Assembly: GCF_019037185.1 (NCBI RefSeq)
Contig: NZ_JAHHXM010000002.1
Location: forward strand, 124,001-188,000
Length of the DNA stretch: 64,000 nucleotides
Origin: Oceanobacillus caeni
Lineage (GTDB): Bacteria > Bacillota > Bacilli > Bacillales > Amphibacillaceae
Reading direction: 5' to 3'
In this document: in pieces, positions 19,054-27,339 of the stretch
How the letters are laid out: the number at the start of each line of letters is the position of its first letter
Position numbering within the stretch: position 1 is the stretch's first letter
Made by a program: the position numbers and the translations under genes
The notes under the pieces: generated by a model
The model's database searches: none
What the model was told of the DNA's origin: nothing
The model's input: only the letters and a program-made list of their open reading frames with translations

Positions 19054-20827
19054 TACTTTTATTTAAAAAATTAATAATTTCTTTTGCAGTATTACTAGGT
19101 ATCCCTAGTTTTGTAATTTCTTTCAAATCCGATCTCTTTATTTCATCTATTGATTTAAAATGTTGAAGTAATAACTTTCTTCGTTTTTCTCCGACTCCAG
19201 GAATATTATCTAACTCAGATTGAAATAAGCTTTTTCCACGTAATTGTCGGTGAAACGATATCGCAAAACGATGGACCTCATCTTGTATTCGTTGTACAAG
19301 ATAAAACTCTTGGGACTTCCTTGATAAAGAGACTACTTCTGGAGGATCCCCATACAATAATTCACTCGTTCTGTGCCGATCATCTTTAGCTAATCCACAT
19401 AAAGGTATATCTAGACCTAATTCATTTTCTAACACATCAAGCGCCGCACTCATTTGGCCTTTACCGCCATCTATAACAATCAAATCTGGTAGTGGCAAAT
19501 CTTCTTTTAATACTCGAGTATATCTCCTGCGTATGACTTCACGCATTGTCTCGTAATCATCCGGACCTTTCACATCTTTAATTTTGTATTTTCGATAGTC
19601 TTTTTTACTTGGTTTTCCATCAACAAATACAATCATGGCTGATACCGGGCTTGTACCTTGAATATTTGAATTATCAAAAGCCTCAATGCGATGTGGAGTT
19701 GCTATATTTAGCTCTTCTCCTAATTTTTCAACAGCAAGTATAGTCCGTTCCTCGTCTCTTTCGATTAATGAAAATTTCTCTTTTAAAGCAATTTTTGCAT
19801 TTTCAGAAGCTAGCTCTACCAGTTCTTTCTTCTTCCCTCTATACGGAGTATGGACCTCTACTTCTAGTAATTCCTTTAAGATGTCTGTGTCTGTTCCGAT
19901 AGGCACCAGTATTTGCTTTGGTTTAATATGTTGTTCGTGTAAATAGAACCTTCCAATGAAGCTTAAAAAAGTTTCCTCAGGAGTATCGAAAAACGGGAAT
20001 AACGAAACATCCCTTTCGATTAGCTTTCCTTGTCTTACAAAAAATACTTGAACACACATCCAACTTTTATCATAACTATACCCAAAAATATCACGATTCA
20101 CATTATCGTTAAGGGTCATTTTTTGCTGTTCCATAACCGACTCAATATGCTGAATTTGATCTCTATATTCCTTTGCCCGCTCAAAATTAAGTTGTTCACT
20201 CGCTTCTAACATTTTTTCTTTCAAATTCTGTTTGATATCTTTAAATCCACCTTGAAGAAAAGAAGTTATTTCCTGAATAATAGCTTGATATTCTTCAGTA
20301 GAAAGTGGATTGTCCCCACATGCTCGGCACTGATTCATATGATAATATAAGCAAGGACGTCCGGATGGATTATTACATTTACGTAGCGGGTATAATCGGT
20401 CTAATAATTTTTTAGTTTCCTTAGCTGCAATAACGTTTGGATATGGGCCAAAATATTTTCCTTTATCTTTTTTTAATTTCCGTGTAATTAAAAGTCGAGG
20501 ATGTCTTTCCGAGGTTATTTTTAAATATGGATAAGACTTATCGTCCTTCAGCATTATATTATATCTTGGATCGTATTTTTTTATTAAGTTCATTTCCAAA
20601 ATTAATGCTTCCATCTCTGAAGACGTAACAACATATTCAAAGTCAACAATCTCTTGTACTAATCGTTGTGTTTTTTGGTCATGTGCCCCTGTAAAGTAGG
20701 AACGAACCCTATTTCTTAATGTTTTGGATTTTCCAACATAAATAACAGTTCCATGCCTATCCCTCATCAAATAACAGCCGGGCTTAGCCGGTAATACCGC
20801 TAATTTTTCACTTATCGTTCTATTCAT
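19037..20827 (-). CDS. uvrC: Excinuclease ABC subunit C
   Basis: Makes both incisions in nucleotide excision repair. 596 residues: GIY-YIG nuclease ([25 protein letters not shown]), cysteine cluster [17 protein letters not shown] plus RACG, UVR motif (about 200-235) that binds UvrB, RNase H-like nuclease ([19 protein letters not shown]) and two helix-hairpin-helix motifs at the C-terminus ([10 protein letters not shown]). ATG at 20827. Confidence 0.98.
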   Translation of the reverse strand: MNRTISEKLAVLPAKPGCYLMRDRHGTVIYVGKSKTLRNRVRSYFTGAHDQKTQRLVQEIVDFEYVVTSSEMEALILEMNLIKKYDPRYNIMLKDDKSYPYLKITSERHPRLLITRKLKKDKGKYFGPYPNVIAAKETKKLLDRLYPLRKCNNPSGRPCLYYHMNQCRACGDNPLSTEEYQAIIQEITSFLQGGFKDIKQNLKEKMLEASEQLNFERAKEYRDQIQHIESVMEQQKMTLNDNVNRDIFGYSYDKSWMCVQVFFVRQGKLIERDVSLFPFFDTPEETFLSFIGRFYLHEQHIKPKQILVPIGTDTDILKELLEVEVHTPYRGKKKELVELASENAKIALKEKFSLIERDEERTILAVEKLGEELNIATPHRIEAFDNSNIQGTSPVSAMIVFVDGKPSKKDYRKYKIKDVKGPDDYETMREVIRRRYTRVLKEDLPLPDLIVIDGGKGQMSAALDVLENELGLDIPLCGLAKDDRHRTSELLYGDPPEVVSLSRKSQEFYLVQRIQDEVHRFAISFHRQLRGKSLFQSELDNIPGVGEKRRKLLLQHFKSIDEIKRSDLKEITKLGIPSNTAKEIINFLNKSKEEER

Positions 20828-20967
20828 ATGTTTACAATCCTTTTATATTTAGAAATATTCTACGAGAACATTATCTTAGAAAACTTGGGGTTTGCCAAGC
20901 TTTTTGGCGATTCACTTTCGTTGCACTTATGTGGAAAAAAGAATTTAACATACCTGTCCGCTGAGAA

Positions 20968-20997
20968 AATCCCTTGTTACTTCGTGTAACAAGGGAT
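20968..20997 (-). terminator. trxA terminator
   Basis: Perfect hairpin TCCCTTGTTAC / GTAACAAGGGA with a 4-base loop downstream of trxA. Directly beyond it (20877-20950) is a degenerate copy of the AGAAAACTTGG repeat. Confidence 0.75.
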
Positions 20998-21014
20998 TGA
21001 ATCGTGGTTATTCA

Positions 21015-21329
21015 TTAAGCATGCTTATTTATTAAATCAACTAATGCCTCTTTTGGTTGGTAACCAATTACTTGGTCAACTACGTTTCCATCTTTAAATA
21101 ATAATAAAGTAGGAATACTCATTACACCAAATTTGCTAGCTGTTTCTTGATTTTCATCTACGTCTAATTTAACAATTTGAACTTTTTCGCTCATTTCTCC
21201 ATCAATTTCTTCTAGGACTGGAGCAATCATTTTACAAGGACCGCACCATGGAGCCCAAAAGTCAGCTAAAACTAAACCTTTTGAAGTTTGTTCAGCAAAA
21301 TCTTTATCTGTAACATTTTCAATAGCCAT
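21015..21329 (-). CDS. trxA: Thioredoxin
   Basis: General protein disulfide reductase. 104 residues with the active site WCGPC (Cys29, Cys32), cis-proline loop SIPTL and the conserved Asp in [11 protein letters not shown] follows AAGGAGG. Position after etfA and before uvrC matches Bacillus. Confidence 0.98.
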   Translation of the reverse strand: MAIENVTDKDFAEQTSKGLVLADFWAPWCGPCKMIAPVLEEIDGEMSEKVQIVKLDVDENQETASKFGVMSIPTLLLFKDGNVVDQVIGYQPKEALVDLINKHA

Positions 21330-21467
21330 CTTAATTCCTCCTTTTTATGACTTTAACCACGTAGGTTGAGTATACCATTGTTAATATTGTACTTCCTAAT
21401 ACTTTGCTTATTCAGAATAAATGGGCCCTCTTCTATAAATGAAGTAGACCCATCATCAAAGGTATAG

Positions 21468-22445
21468 TTAACTTACTGCTACTTTCTTGAATTCTTCTAT
21501 TAACATTGGAATAACTTCGAATAAGTCACCAACGATTCCATAGTCCGCGATATTAAAAATATTAGCCTCAGGATCTTTATTAATGGCTACGATAACCTTA
21601 GAATTAGACATTCCTGCAAGGTGTTGGATTGCTCCAGATATTCCAACTGCAATATATAAATCCGGAGTAACTACTTTACCGGTTTGCCCAATTTGCAGTG
21701 AATAATCGCAATAGTCCGCATCACATGCTCCGCGTGAAGCCCCAACCACTGCACCAAGAACTTCTGCAAGTTCATATAATGGTTTAAATCCATCTGCACT
21801 TTTAACTCCACGACCACCAGCTACAATTACCTTTGCTTCTGATAAGTCTACACCTTCCGAAGTTTTACGAACCACTTCTTTTACAATTGTGCGTAAATCT
21901 TTGATATCAACATCCACATTATTAATGTTTCCTGAACGAGAATCATCACGATCTAATGCGGCAATGTTGTTTGGTCTAATTGTAATGAAAGGTATTCCAG
22001 ATGTAATCACTTTTTTCTCAAAAGCTTTTCCAGAATAAATTGGTCTAATAAATACTGGTTGATCACCGTCTGTTTCAATATCAATTGCATCCGAAATCAA
22101 ACCAGATTCTAGTTTACTTGCTAGCTTCGGAGAAAGATCTTTTCCGATTGATGTATGGCCCATGATAATTGCATCTGGAGATTCTTGTTTCACTACAGCT
22201 AATACCGCTTGCCCAAATGCTTCAGAGGTATATGATTTCAAATTATCATTTTTAACAGTTATCGCACGGTCTGCACCATAGTAAATAAGCTCTTGTGCCA
22301 AATTTTCCAAATCATCATCCGCACATACTAAACCAATAACTTCACCATCTGGTTTTATTTTTTTCGCAGCCGCTATAGCCTCAAATGATACATTACGAAT
22401 TTCCCCTTCTTTTGTTTCTGCAATAACTAAAATTTTCTCACTCAT
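21468..22445 (-). CDS. etfA: Electron transfer flavoprotein, alpha subunit
   Basis: Binds FAD and passes electrons from acyl-CoA dehydrogenases to the respiratory chain. 325 residues. The C-terminal FAD domain shows VVGASRGACDADYCD, QIGQTGKVV, GISGAIQHLAG and INKDPEANIF in order. It follows etfB by 30 bases in the fatty-acid degradation unit. Confidence 0.97.
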   Translation of the reverse strand: MSEKILVIAETKEGEIRNVSFEAIAAAKKIKPDGEVIGLVCADDDLENLAQELIYYGADRAITVKNDNLKSYTSEAFGQAVLAVVKQESPDAIIMGHTSIGKDLSPKLASKLESGLISDAIDIETDGDQPVFIRPIYSGKAFEKKVITSGIPFITIRPNNIAALDRDDSRSGNINNVDVDIKDLRTIVKEVVRKTSEGVDLSEAKVIVAGGRGVKSADGFKPLYELAEVLGAVVGASRGACDADYCDYSLQIGQTGKVVTPDLYIAVGISGAIQHLAGMSNSKVIVAINKDPEANIFNIADYGIVGDLFEVIPMLIEEFKKVAVS

Positions 22446-22474
22446 GTCTACCTCTCCCTTCTTTTATCACCTAT

Positions 22475-23248
22475 TTATAGTACTTTCGCTTCATTTTTAA
22501 GCAGTGAAACTAGTTCTTTCACCTGATCCTCTAATTCACCTTCTAAAACTTTTCCTGCTTCTTTTTCAGCCGGCAAGAAAATATCAATCGTTTTTGTTTT
22601 AGCTTCAACATCGTCCTCATCAATGTCTAAATCATCTAATTCCAATTCTTCGAGTGGTTTCTTTTTCGCTTTCATAATTCCTGGTAGGGAAGGATAACGT
22701 GGTTCATTTAAACCTTGTTGACAGGTAACAAGAAGTGGTAAAGAACTTTCAATTACTTCGACGTCACCTTCTACATCTTTTTCAATATTTACCGTCTTAC
22801 CATCAATAGAAAGCTTTGTAATCGTTGTAACGTATGGTATTCCAAGTAGTTCAGCAACTCGTGGTCCAACTTGTCCACTAGCTTCATCAATGGCAACGTT
22901 ACCTGCGAGGATTAAATCCACTTCTTTATCTTCGAAAAACGCTTCCAAAATTTTTGCTGTTGTAAATTGATCTCCTTCTTCAAGGTCTTCTTCCGTATTA
23001 ATTAGAACAGCTTTATCTGCACCCATTGCTAATGCCGTCCGTAATTGTTTTTCAGATTCCTCATCTCCGATTGTGACAACGGTTACTTCACCGCCATGCT
23101 CATCACGTTGTTTAATCGCTTCTTCGACTGCGTATTCGTCGTATGGATTAATAATGAATTCTGCACCATCTTCTTCAATTACACCATTTGATACTACAAT
23201 CTTTTCTTCTGTATCAAATGTTCTTTTTAACAATACATAAATGTTCAT
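22475..23248 (-). CDS. etfB: Electron transfer flavoprotein, beta subunit
   Basis: Partner of EtfA, holding AMP. 257 residues with the N-terminal NPYDEYAVEEAIKQRD motif, the ALAMGADKAV segment, AGNVAIDEASGQVGP, and the basic/hydrophobic recognition loop near PGIMKAKKKPLEEL. Adjacent and co-oriented with fadB upstream and etfA downstream. Confidence 0.97.
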   Translation of the reverse strand: MNIYVLLKRTFDTEEKIVVSNGVIEEDGAEFIINPYDEYAVEEAIKQRDEHGGEVTVVTIGDEESEKQLRTALAMGADKAVLINTEEDLEEGDQFTTAKILEAFFEDKEVDLILAGNVAIDEASGQVGPRVAELLGIPYVTTITKLSIDGKTVNIEKDVEGDVEVIESSLPLLVTCQQGLNEPRYPSLPGIMKAKKKPLEELELDDLDIDEDDVEAKTKTIDIFLPAEKEAGKVLEGELEDQVKELVSLLKNEAKVL

Positions 23249-23278
23249 TTAATATTCCTCCTTTATCTTCTTATCCTT

Positions 23279-24052
23279 CTATTTATCTTGGAAATTAGGT
23301 TTACGTTTTTCTATAAAGGCTTGAACTCCTTCTCTAGCATCGGCATTCGTAAATACCTTACTGAATGCAATCGCCTCTTCTTGTACCCCTTTTTCAAATA
23401 AATCAGATTTAGAAAAATTAACTAGATGCATAATTTGATTAATAACAGGTTTACTCATGGATACAATTTTTTCCGCCAATTTAGTTGCCTCTGAAATCAA
23501 TTCCTCTTCTTTCACCACCTTATTAGCTAGACCAAATGCAAAAGCATCTGTTCCTGAAATAGGTTCACCTGTAAGCATCATTTCATAAGCTTTGGCGTTA
23601 CCAACATACCTTGGTAAACGTTGGGTTCCTGCATACCCCGGGATTATACCTAAAGTTATTTCAGGTAATCCCAGTTTAGAATTTTCAGTGACGATTCGAA
23701 TATGACAAGCCATCGCCAATTCCAATCCGCCACCAAAGGCACCGCCATGAATAGCTGCAATAACTGGAATAGAGAAATTTTCTATCCGGTTAAATAGCTC
23801 TTGTCCTTTATTTGAAAAGGTTCGGCTATCGCTAGAGTTCTGCATAGAAGTAAATTCTTTAATATCCGCTCCAGCAGAGAAGAACCTTCCATCTCCTTTA
23901 ATAACTACTGCTTTTACAGATGGTTCTTCTTCAATTTTATTGAGCTTTCCTTCTAATTCAGATAGTAGACTACTAGATAATGCATTTGCCGGCGGGCTTT
24001 GAATGGTCAGATTTGCAATATTTTTATTGATTTCAAACTGAATTTTCCCCAT
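23279..24052 (-). CDS. fadB: Enoyl-CoA hydratase (crotonase family)
   Basis: Hydrates trans-2-enoyl-CoA during beta-oxidation. 257 residues; oxyanion-hole FSAGADIKEF and AAIHGGAFGGGLELAMACH, catalytic glutamates in GGLELA and LPEITLGIIPGYAGTQRLPR. Matches the B. subtilis gene called fadB (ysiB) in the lcfA-fadR-fadB-etfBA cluster. It is a monofunctional crotonase and not the fused enterobacterial FadB. Confidence 0.93.
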   Translation of the reverse strand: MGKIQFEINKNIANLTIQSPPANALSSSLLSELEGKLNKIEEEPSVKAVVIKGDGRFFSAGADIKEFTSMQNSSDSRTFSNKGQELFNRIENFSIPVIAAIHGGAFGGGLELAMACHIRIVTENSKLGLPEITLGIIPGYAGTQRLPRYVGNAKAYEMMLTGEPISGTDAFAFGLANKVVKEEELISEATKLAEKIVSMSKPVINQIMHLVNFSKSDLFEKGVQEEAIAFSKVFTNADAREGVQAFIEKRKPNFQDK

Positions 24053-24096
24053 AAGTTTCCTCCCCTTTTTTCATTGTAAACTAATTTATCAAAATT

Positions 24097-24693
24097 TTAA
24101 ACTATTTTATCTATTCGACAAATTCCTCCAATTAACAATTGGTGAACTTGCTCAACCTCGGCGGTTAAATCGTACTTGCAATCTTTCATGACCCAATTTG
24201 TAACAATTTCATCAAGCGTTCCAAATATCATCTGCCTTACTAAAGGTATTTTTAAATTATCCCGAAATAATTTATCATTTATTCCTTCCATAAGAATATT
24301 ATCAATTACTGTTAAATAAGGTTTTAGTACACTATTTATTTCATAACGTAATTCATAATTGGATTGTCTTAATTCCAATTGTGTTACTATCGCCAAATTA
24401 CGGTCTTCTGAAAGTTGAGTAAAATGCATTTCGATTAATGTCAATAATTTTTCATTTGCATTCTTTTTTTGATTAATTTGATGAACGGTTCTATCAATAA
24501 ACTGACCCATTTTTTCTTTAAACATAGTAATTAATATATCTTCTTTATTTTTAAAATAAAGATAAATGGTTCCATCAGCTACACCAGCTGCTTTTGCGAT
24601 TTTAGAAACTTGGGAACCATGGAATCCATTTTCTGCAAAAACTTTAACTGCGGCATCTATAATTTGATAATACTTTGGTCGATTATTTTTCAT
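24097..24693 (-). CDS. fadR: TetR-family fatty-acid degradation repressor FadR
   Basis: 198 residues; N-terminal TetR helix-turn-helix (IIDAAVKVFAENGFHGSQVSKIA, then DGTIYLYFKNKEDIL in residues 25-55) and a helical ligand domain. In B. subtilis FadR (YsiA) represses beta-oxidation genes and is released by long-chain acyl-CoA. A perfect operator stands 107 bases upstream, implying autoregulation with fadB and etfBA. Confidence 0.92.
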   Translation of the reverse strand: MKNNRPKYYQIIDAAVKVFAENGFHGSQVSKIAKAAGVADGTIYLYFKNKEDILITMFKEKMGQFIDRTVHQINQKKNANEKLLTLIEMHFTQLSEDRNLAIVTQLELRQSNYELRYEINSVLKPYLTVIDNILMEGINDKLFRDNLKIPLVRQMIFGTLDEIVTNWVMKDCKYDLTAEVEQVHQLLIGGICRIDKIV

Positions 24694-24712
24694 ATTTTAC
24701 TCCTTAGGAAAC

Positions 24713-24793
24713 TTGGCATTCGTATTTTAGACTGGAGAATACCTTAACTGTGCTTAACAGGATAAGAAAATTTATGCTTACTAATCTGCTAAG
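24713..24793 (+). repeat. Degenerate AGAAAACTTGG repeat
   Basis: GAAACTTGGCATTCGTATTTT, then GAATACCTTAACTGTGCTTAACAGGATAAGAAAATTTATGC and AATCTGCTAAG, word for word the same order as the degenerate family seen at 4775 and 61579. It lies between the FadR operator and fadR. Confidence 0.4.
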
Positions 24794-24799
24794 AATATA

Positions 24800-24819
24800 A
24801 TGAATGAATACTCATTCAT
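24800..24819. promoter_or_regulatory. fadR: FadR operator upstream of fadR
   Basis: ATGAATGAATACTCATTCAT matches the B. subtilis FadR consensus (WTGAATGAMTANTMATTCAW) at every position. It lies between lcfA and fadR, and TATATT on the minus strand (24799-24794) abuts it as a possible -10. No similar site is visible before lcfA. Confidence 0.85.
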
Positions 24820-24898
24820 ATCTCCATGGTAATAAAAATAATAAAAAAAGTCAATGCCATAGCGTGTCCTATTAACCTGTAAAAAAAGAAATACAAAA

Positions 24899-26581
24899 TT
24901 ATACTTTCTCTTTTTCTTTATCGTCCTCCACCAATTTTCTTCTTAAAATCTTTCCTACAGCTGTTTTCGGTAATTCATCTAGAAACTCGTATATTTTAGG
25001 AACTTTATAGACTGCCAGATTTTCCTTCATAAATTTATCTAATTCTTCTTTTGTAATTTGGTACCCTTTCTTTAATACAATATACGCTTTTACGGTTTCA
25101 CCTCGGTAGGAGTCGGGAACACCGGCTACAACTGCTTCTTGAACCGCTTCATGCTCATAGAGAACTTCTTCTACTTCCCTCGGATAAATATTATAACCAC
25201 TTGCAATTATCATATCCTTTTTCCGATCTACGATATAGAAATAACCATCTTCATCCATATACCCTAAATCACCAGTTAACAACCAACCATCTTTCAATAC
25301 TTTCTCTGTCTCCTCTGGATTATTCCAATAACCTTGCATAATCTGAGGACCTTTTACAGCAATTTCACCAATTTCGCCCAAATCTACTTCTTCTAAATCG
25401 GAATCTACACGAAACACTTTCGCATCTGTATCTGGCCATGGTACACCTATACTTCCATTTACTCGTTTTCCCCAAATAAAATTAGCGTGAGTAACAGGAG
25501 AAGATTCCGTCAATCCATACCCTTCAACAAGTCTTCCACCAGTTATCTTTTCAAATTTCTCTTGTACTTCTATAGGGAGAGCAGCAGATCCACTTAAACA
25601 AGCCTCTATAGAAGATAAATCATACTCATTAAGATTAGGATGGTTTAATAGCGCAATATAAATTGTCGGCGCACCAGGAAATAAAGTAGGCCTTTGTTTT
25701 GATATCGCCTTCAAAATGTCATCTGGATTAAACTTTGGCATTAAAATCATTTTAGATCCTTGCATCACTGCAAAATTCATTACAGTTGTCATTCCGTACA
25801 CATGAAAAAACGGTAACACCGCTAATACTGTTTGACGCTTATTCTTTGATTTGTATAGCCATGCATTACACATTTGAACATTTGCAACTAAATTATAATG
25901 AGTGAGCATCACACCTTTTGGATTACCAGTAGTTCCGCCGGTATACTGAAGAAGGGCTAAGTCTTCTTTTGGATTTATTTCCACCTCTAGATACTCACTA
26001 CTTGCCATGTCTAACATATCTCTCCATACGTGGGTATCATGAGTTTGTTCAACATTAACAACTATGTTATATTCACGTTTTTGTATAAATGGGTAAATCA
26101 GATTTTTGGGAAAGGGAAGGTAATCTTTAATTCTAGTAACAATAGCGTGTTGAAGATTTGTTCTGTCACGTACATTTTTTACTTTCGGCAATAAGATATC
26201 TAAACAAACAATAAATTTGGCTTCTGAATCTACTAATTGATACTCAAGTTCTCTTTCCGTGTACAAAGGATTCGTTTGAACAACAATACCACCTGCCATA
26301 AGTGTAGCGTAATAGCTAATTACAGATTGCGGGGTGTTTGGAAGCATAATAGCTACTTTATCCCCTTTCACTAAATCTAGTGATTGAAGATAACTGGCCA
26401 TTTTTTTTGATTGTAAATAAAGTTCGGTGAATGTCATTTCTTTTCCCATAAAGTGAAGCGCTATATCCCCACTGTACCGTTCAGCACTTTCCCGTAAGAA
26501 CATGTGTAGCGGTTTTTCATCATAAGATAAGCTTATTGGTATTTCACTTGGATAATGATCATGCCACTTTTTATAATCCAC
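24899..26581 (-). CDS. lcfA: Long-chain fatty acid-CoA ligase
   Basis: Activates fatty acids to acyl-CoA before beta-oxidation. 560 residues, AMP-binding superfamily: P-loop QYTGGTTGNPKGVMLTH, FPGAPTIYIALL, EGYGLTESSP, TGDLGYMDEDGYFYIVDRKKD and the catalytic Lys in TAVGKILRR near the C-terminus. Upstream of fadR as in B. subtilis lcfA (fadD-type), but the FadR box lies after it. Confidence 0.95.
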   Translation of the reverse strand: MDYKKWHDHYPSEIPISLSYDEKPLHMFLRESAERYSGDIALHFMGKEMTFTELYLQSKKMASYLQSLDLVKGDKVAIMLPNTPQSVISYYATLMAGGIVVQTNPLYTERELEYQLVDSEAKFIVCLDILLPKVKNVRDRTNLQHAIVTRIKDYLPFPKNLIYPFIQKREYNIVVNVEQTHDTHVWRDMLDMASSEYLEVEINPKEDLALLQYTGGTTGNPKGVMLTHYNLVANVQMCNAWLYKSKNKRQTVLAVLPFFHVYGMTTVMNFAVMQGSKMILMPKFNPDDILKAISKQRPTLFPGAPTIYIALLNHPNLNEYDLSSIEACLSGSAALPIEVQEKFEKITGGRLVEGYGLTESSPVTHANFIWGKRVNGSIGVPWPDTDAKVFRVDSDLEEVDLGEIGEIAVKGPQIMQGYWNNPEETEKVLKDGWLLTGDLGYMDEDGYFYIVDRKKDMIIASGYNIYPREVEEVLYEHEAVQEAVVAGVPDSYRGETVKAYIVLKKGYQITKEELDKFMKENLAVYKVPKIYEFLDELPKTAVGKILRRKLVEDDKEKEKV

Positions 26582-26645
26582 TTACATACCTCCTTTTTAC
26601 TTATTATGACCATTATACAAATTAAATGCTATTTTTTGAATATTT

Positions 26646-26726
26646 TTAAAGAAAATAAACAACTCCGCAAATCATGAAAATAGCAGCTACAACTATTAAT
26701 ATTTTAGCTAATCTTTCAAATACCAT
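26646..26726 (-). CDS. 26-residue single-span membrane peptide
   Basis: Predicted small gene: ATG at 26726 with GAGGTGG seven bases upstream, ending in TAA at 26646. Sequence begins MVFERLAKILIVVAAI and ends VVYFL; residues 8-26 form one hydrophobic span. It sits between the DUF350 gene (start of gap 23 bases) and lcfA and reads in the same direction. Start, ribosome site and hydrophobic pattern are seen; translation is inferred. Function unknown. Confidence 0.55.
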   Translation of the reverse strand: MVFERLAKILIVVAAIFMICGVVYFL

Positions 26727-26749
26727 CCATTTTCCACCTCTCTTCTATG

Positions 26750-27157
26750 TCAACGAATATTTGCACCTATAACAAATGATAATCCAATGGATATCATCAT
26801 AGATATAAATCCAACTGCTTGATTCCCTTTACCTATTTCTTCATCTACTTTTATAGTTGGTGTAAGAAACTCAAAGATAAAATAACCAAGGAGTAATAAA
26901 AGAAATCCAAAAGCTCCCCAACCTATACTTTGCAGAATCGTATCGTTATGTTCAATGGAATAACGAAAAATAGTAGCTATTCCAAAAAGCTTTCCTCCTG
27001 TTGCCATTGCGACAGCAAAATTTCCATTTTTAATTTCTTGCCAATTTTTATATGAAGTAACCAATTCAAAAATTGCTAGGAAAATCATGGTACATAGTAC
27101 AACAACACTATATCTTGCAGCAGTTATCACTACAATATTTTCCCAAAACATTTCCAT
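26750..27157 (-). CDS. yshE: DUF350 membrane protein YshE
   Basis: 135 residues with four predicted transmembrane helices (about 11-31, 47-66, 74-95, 110-131) and the DUF350 pattern: a NGNFAVAMATGGKLFGIA turn between helices 1 and 2 and GNQAVGFISMMISIGLSFVIGA at the end, the two halves being related. B. subtilis has yshE at this place. ATG follows AAAGGGG. Molecular role unknown. Confidence 0.88.
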   Translation of the reverse strand: MEMFWENIVVITAARYSVVVLCTMIFLAIFELVTSYKNWQEIKNGNFAVAMATGGKLFGIATIFRYSIEHNDTILQSIGWGAFGFLLLLLGYFIFEFLTPTIKVDEEIGKGNQAVGFISMMISIGLSFVIGANIR

Positions 27158-27235
27158 GAAAAAGCCCCTTTCGTCCTTATTCCAAGCCTATCATACCATG
27201 TTTTTAAAATAACTTCTTATGTGAATATTTATAAA

Positions 27236-27332
27236 GAAAAAGTAGCCAGGTGCAATTGAAACCCTTAGAGAGGTTGTTCAAAAGTCCGATTCGACTATGT
27301 TCCGTCACTTGTCGGGGCATGGCTACTTTTAA
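27236..27332 (-). terminator. mutS2 terminator-like stem with a 70-base interior
   Basis: AAAGTAGCCA and TGGCTACTTT pair across about 70 bases that include AACCCTTAGAGAGGTTG and GTCCGATTCGACTATG. A/T tracts flank both arms. It closes the mutS2 transcription unit. The long interior is unlike a simple terminator and may be a small inserted repeat. Confidence 0.45.
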
Positions 27333-27339
27333 GTTAAAA

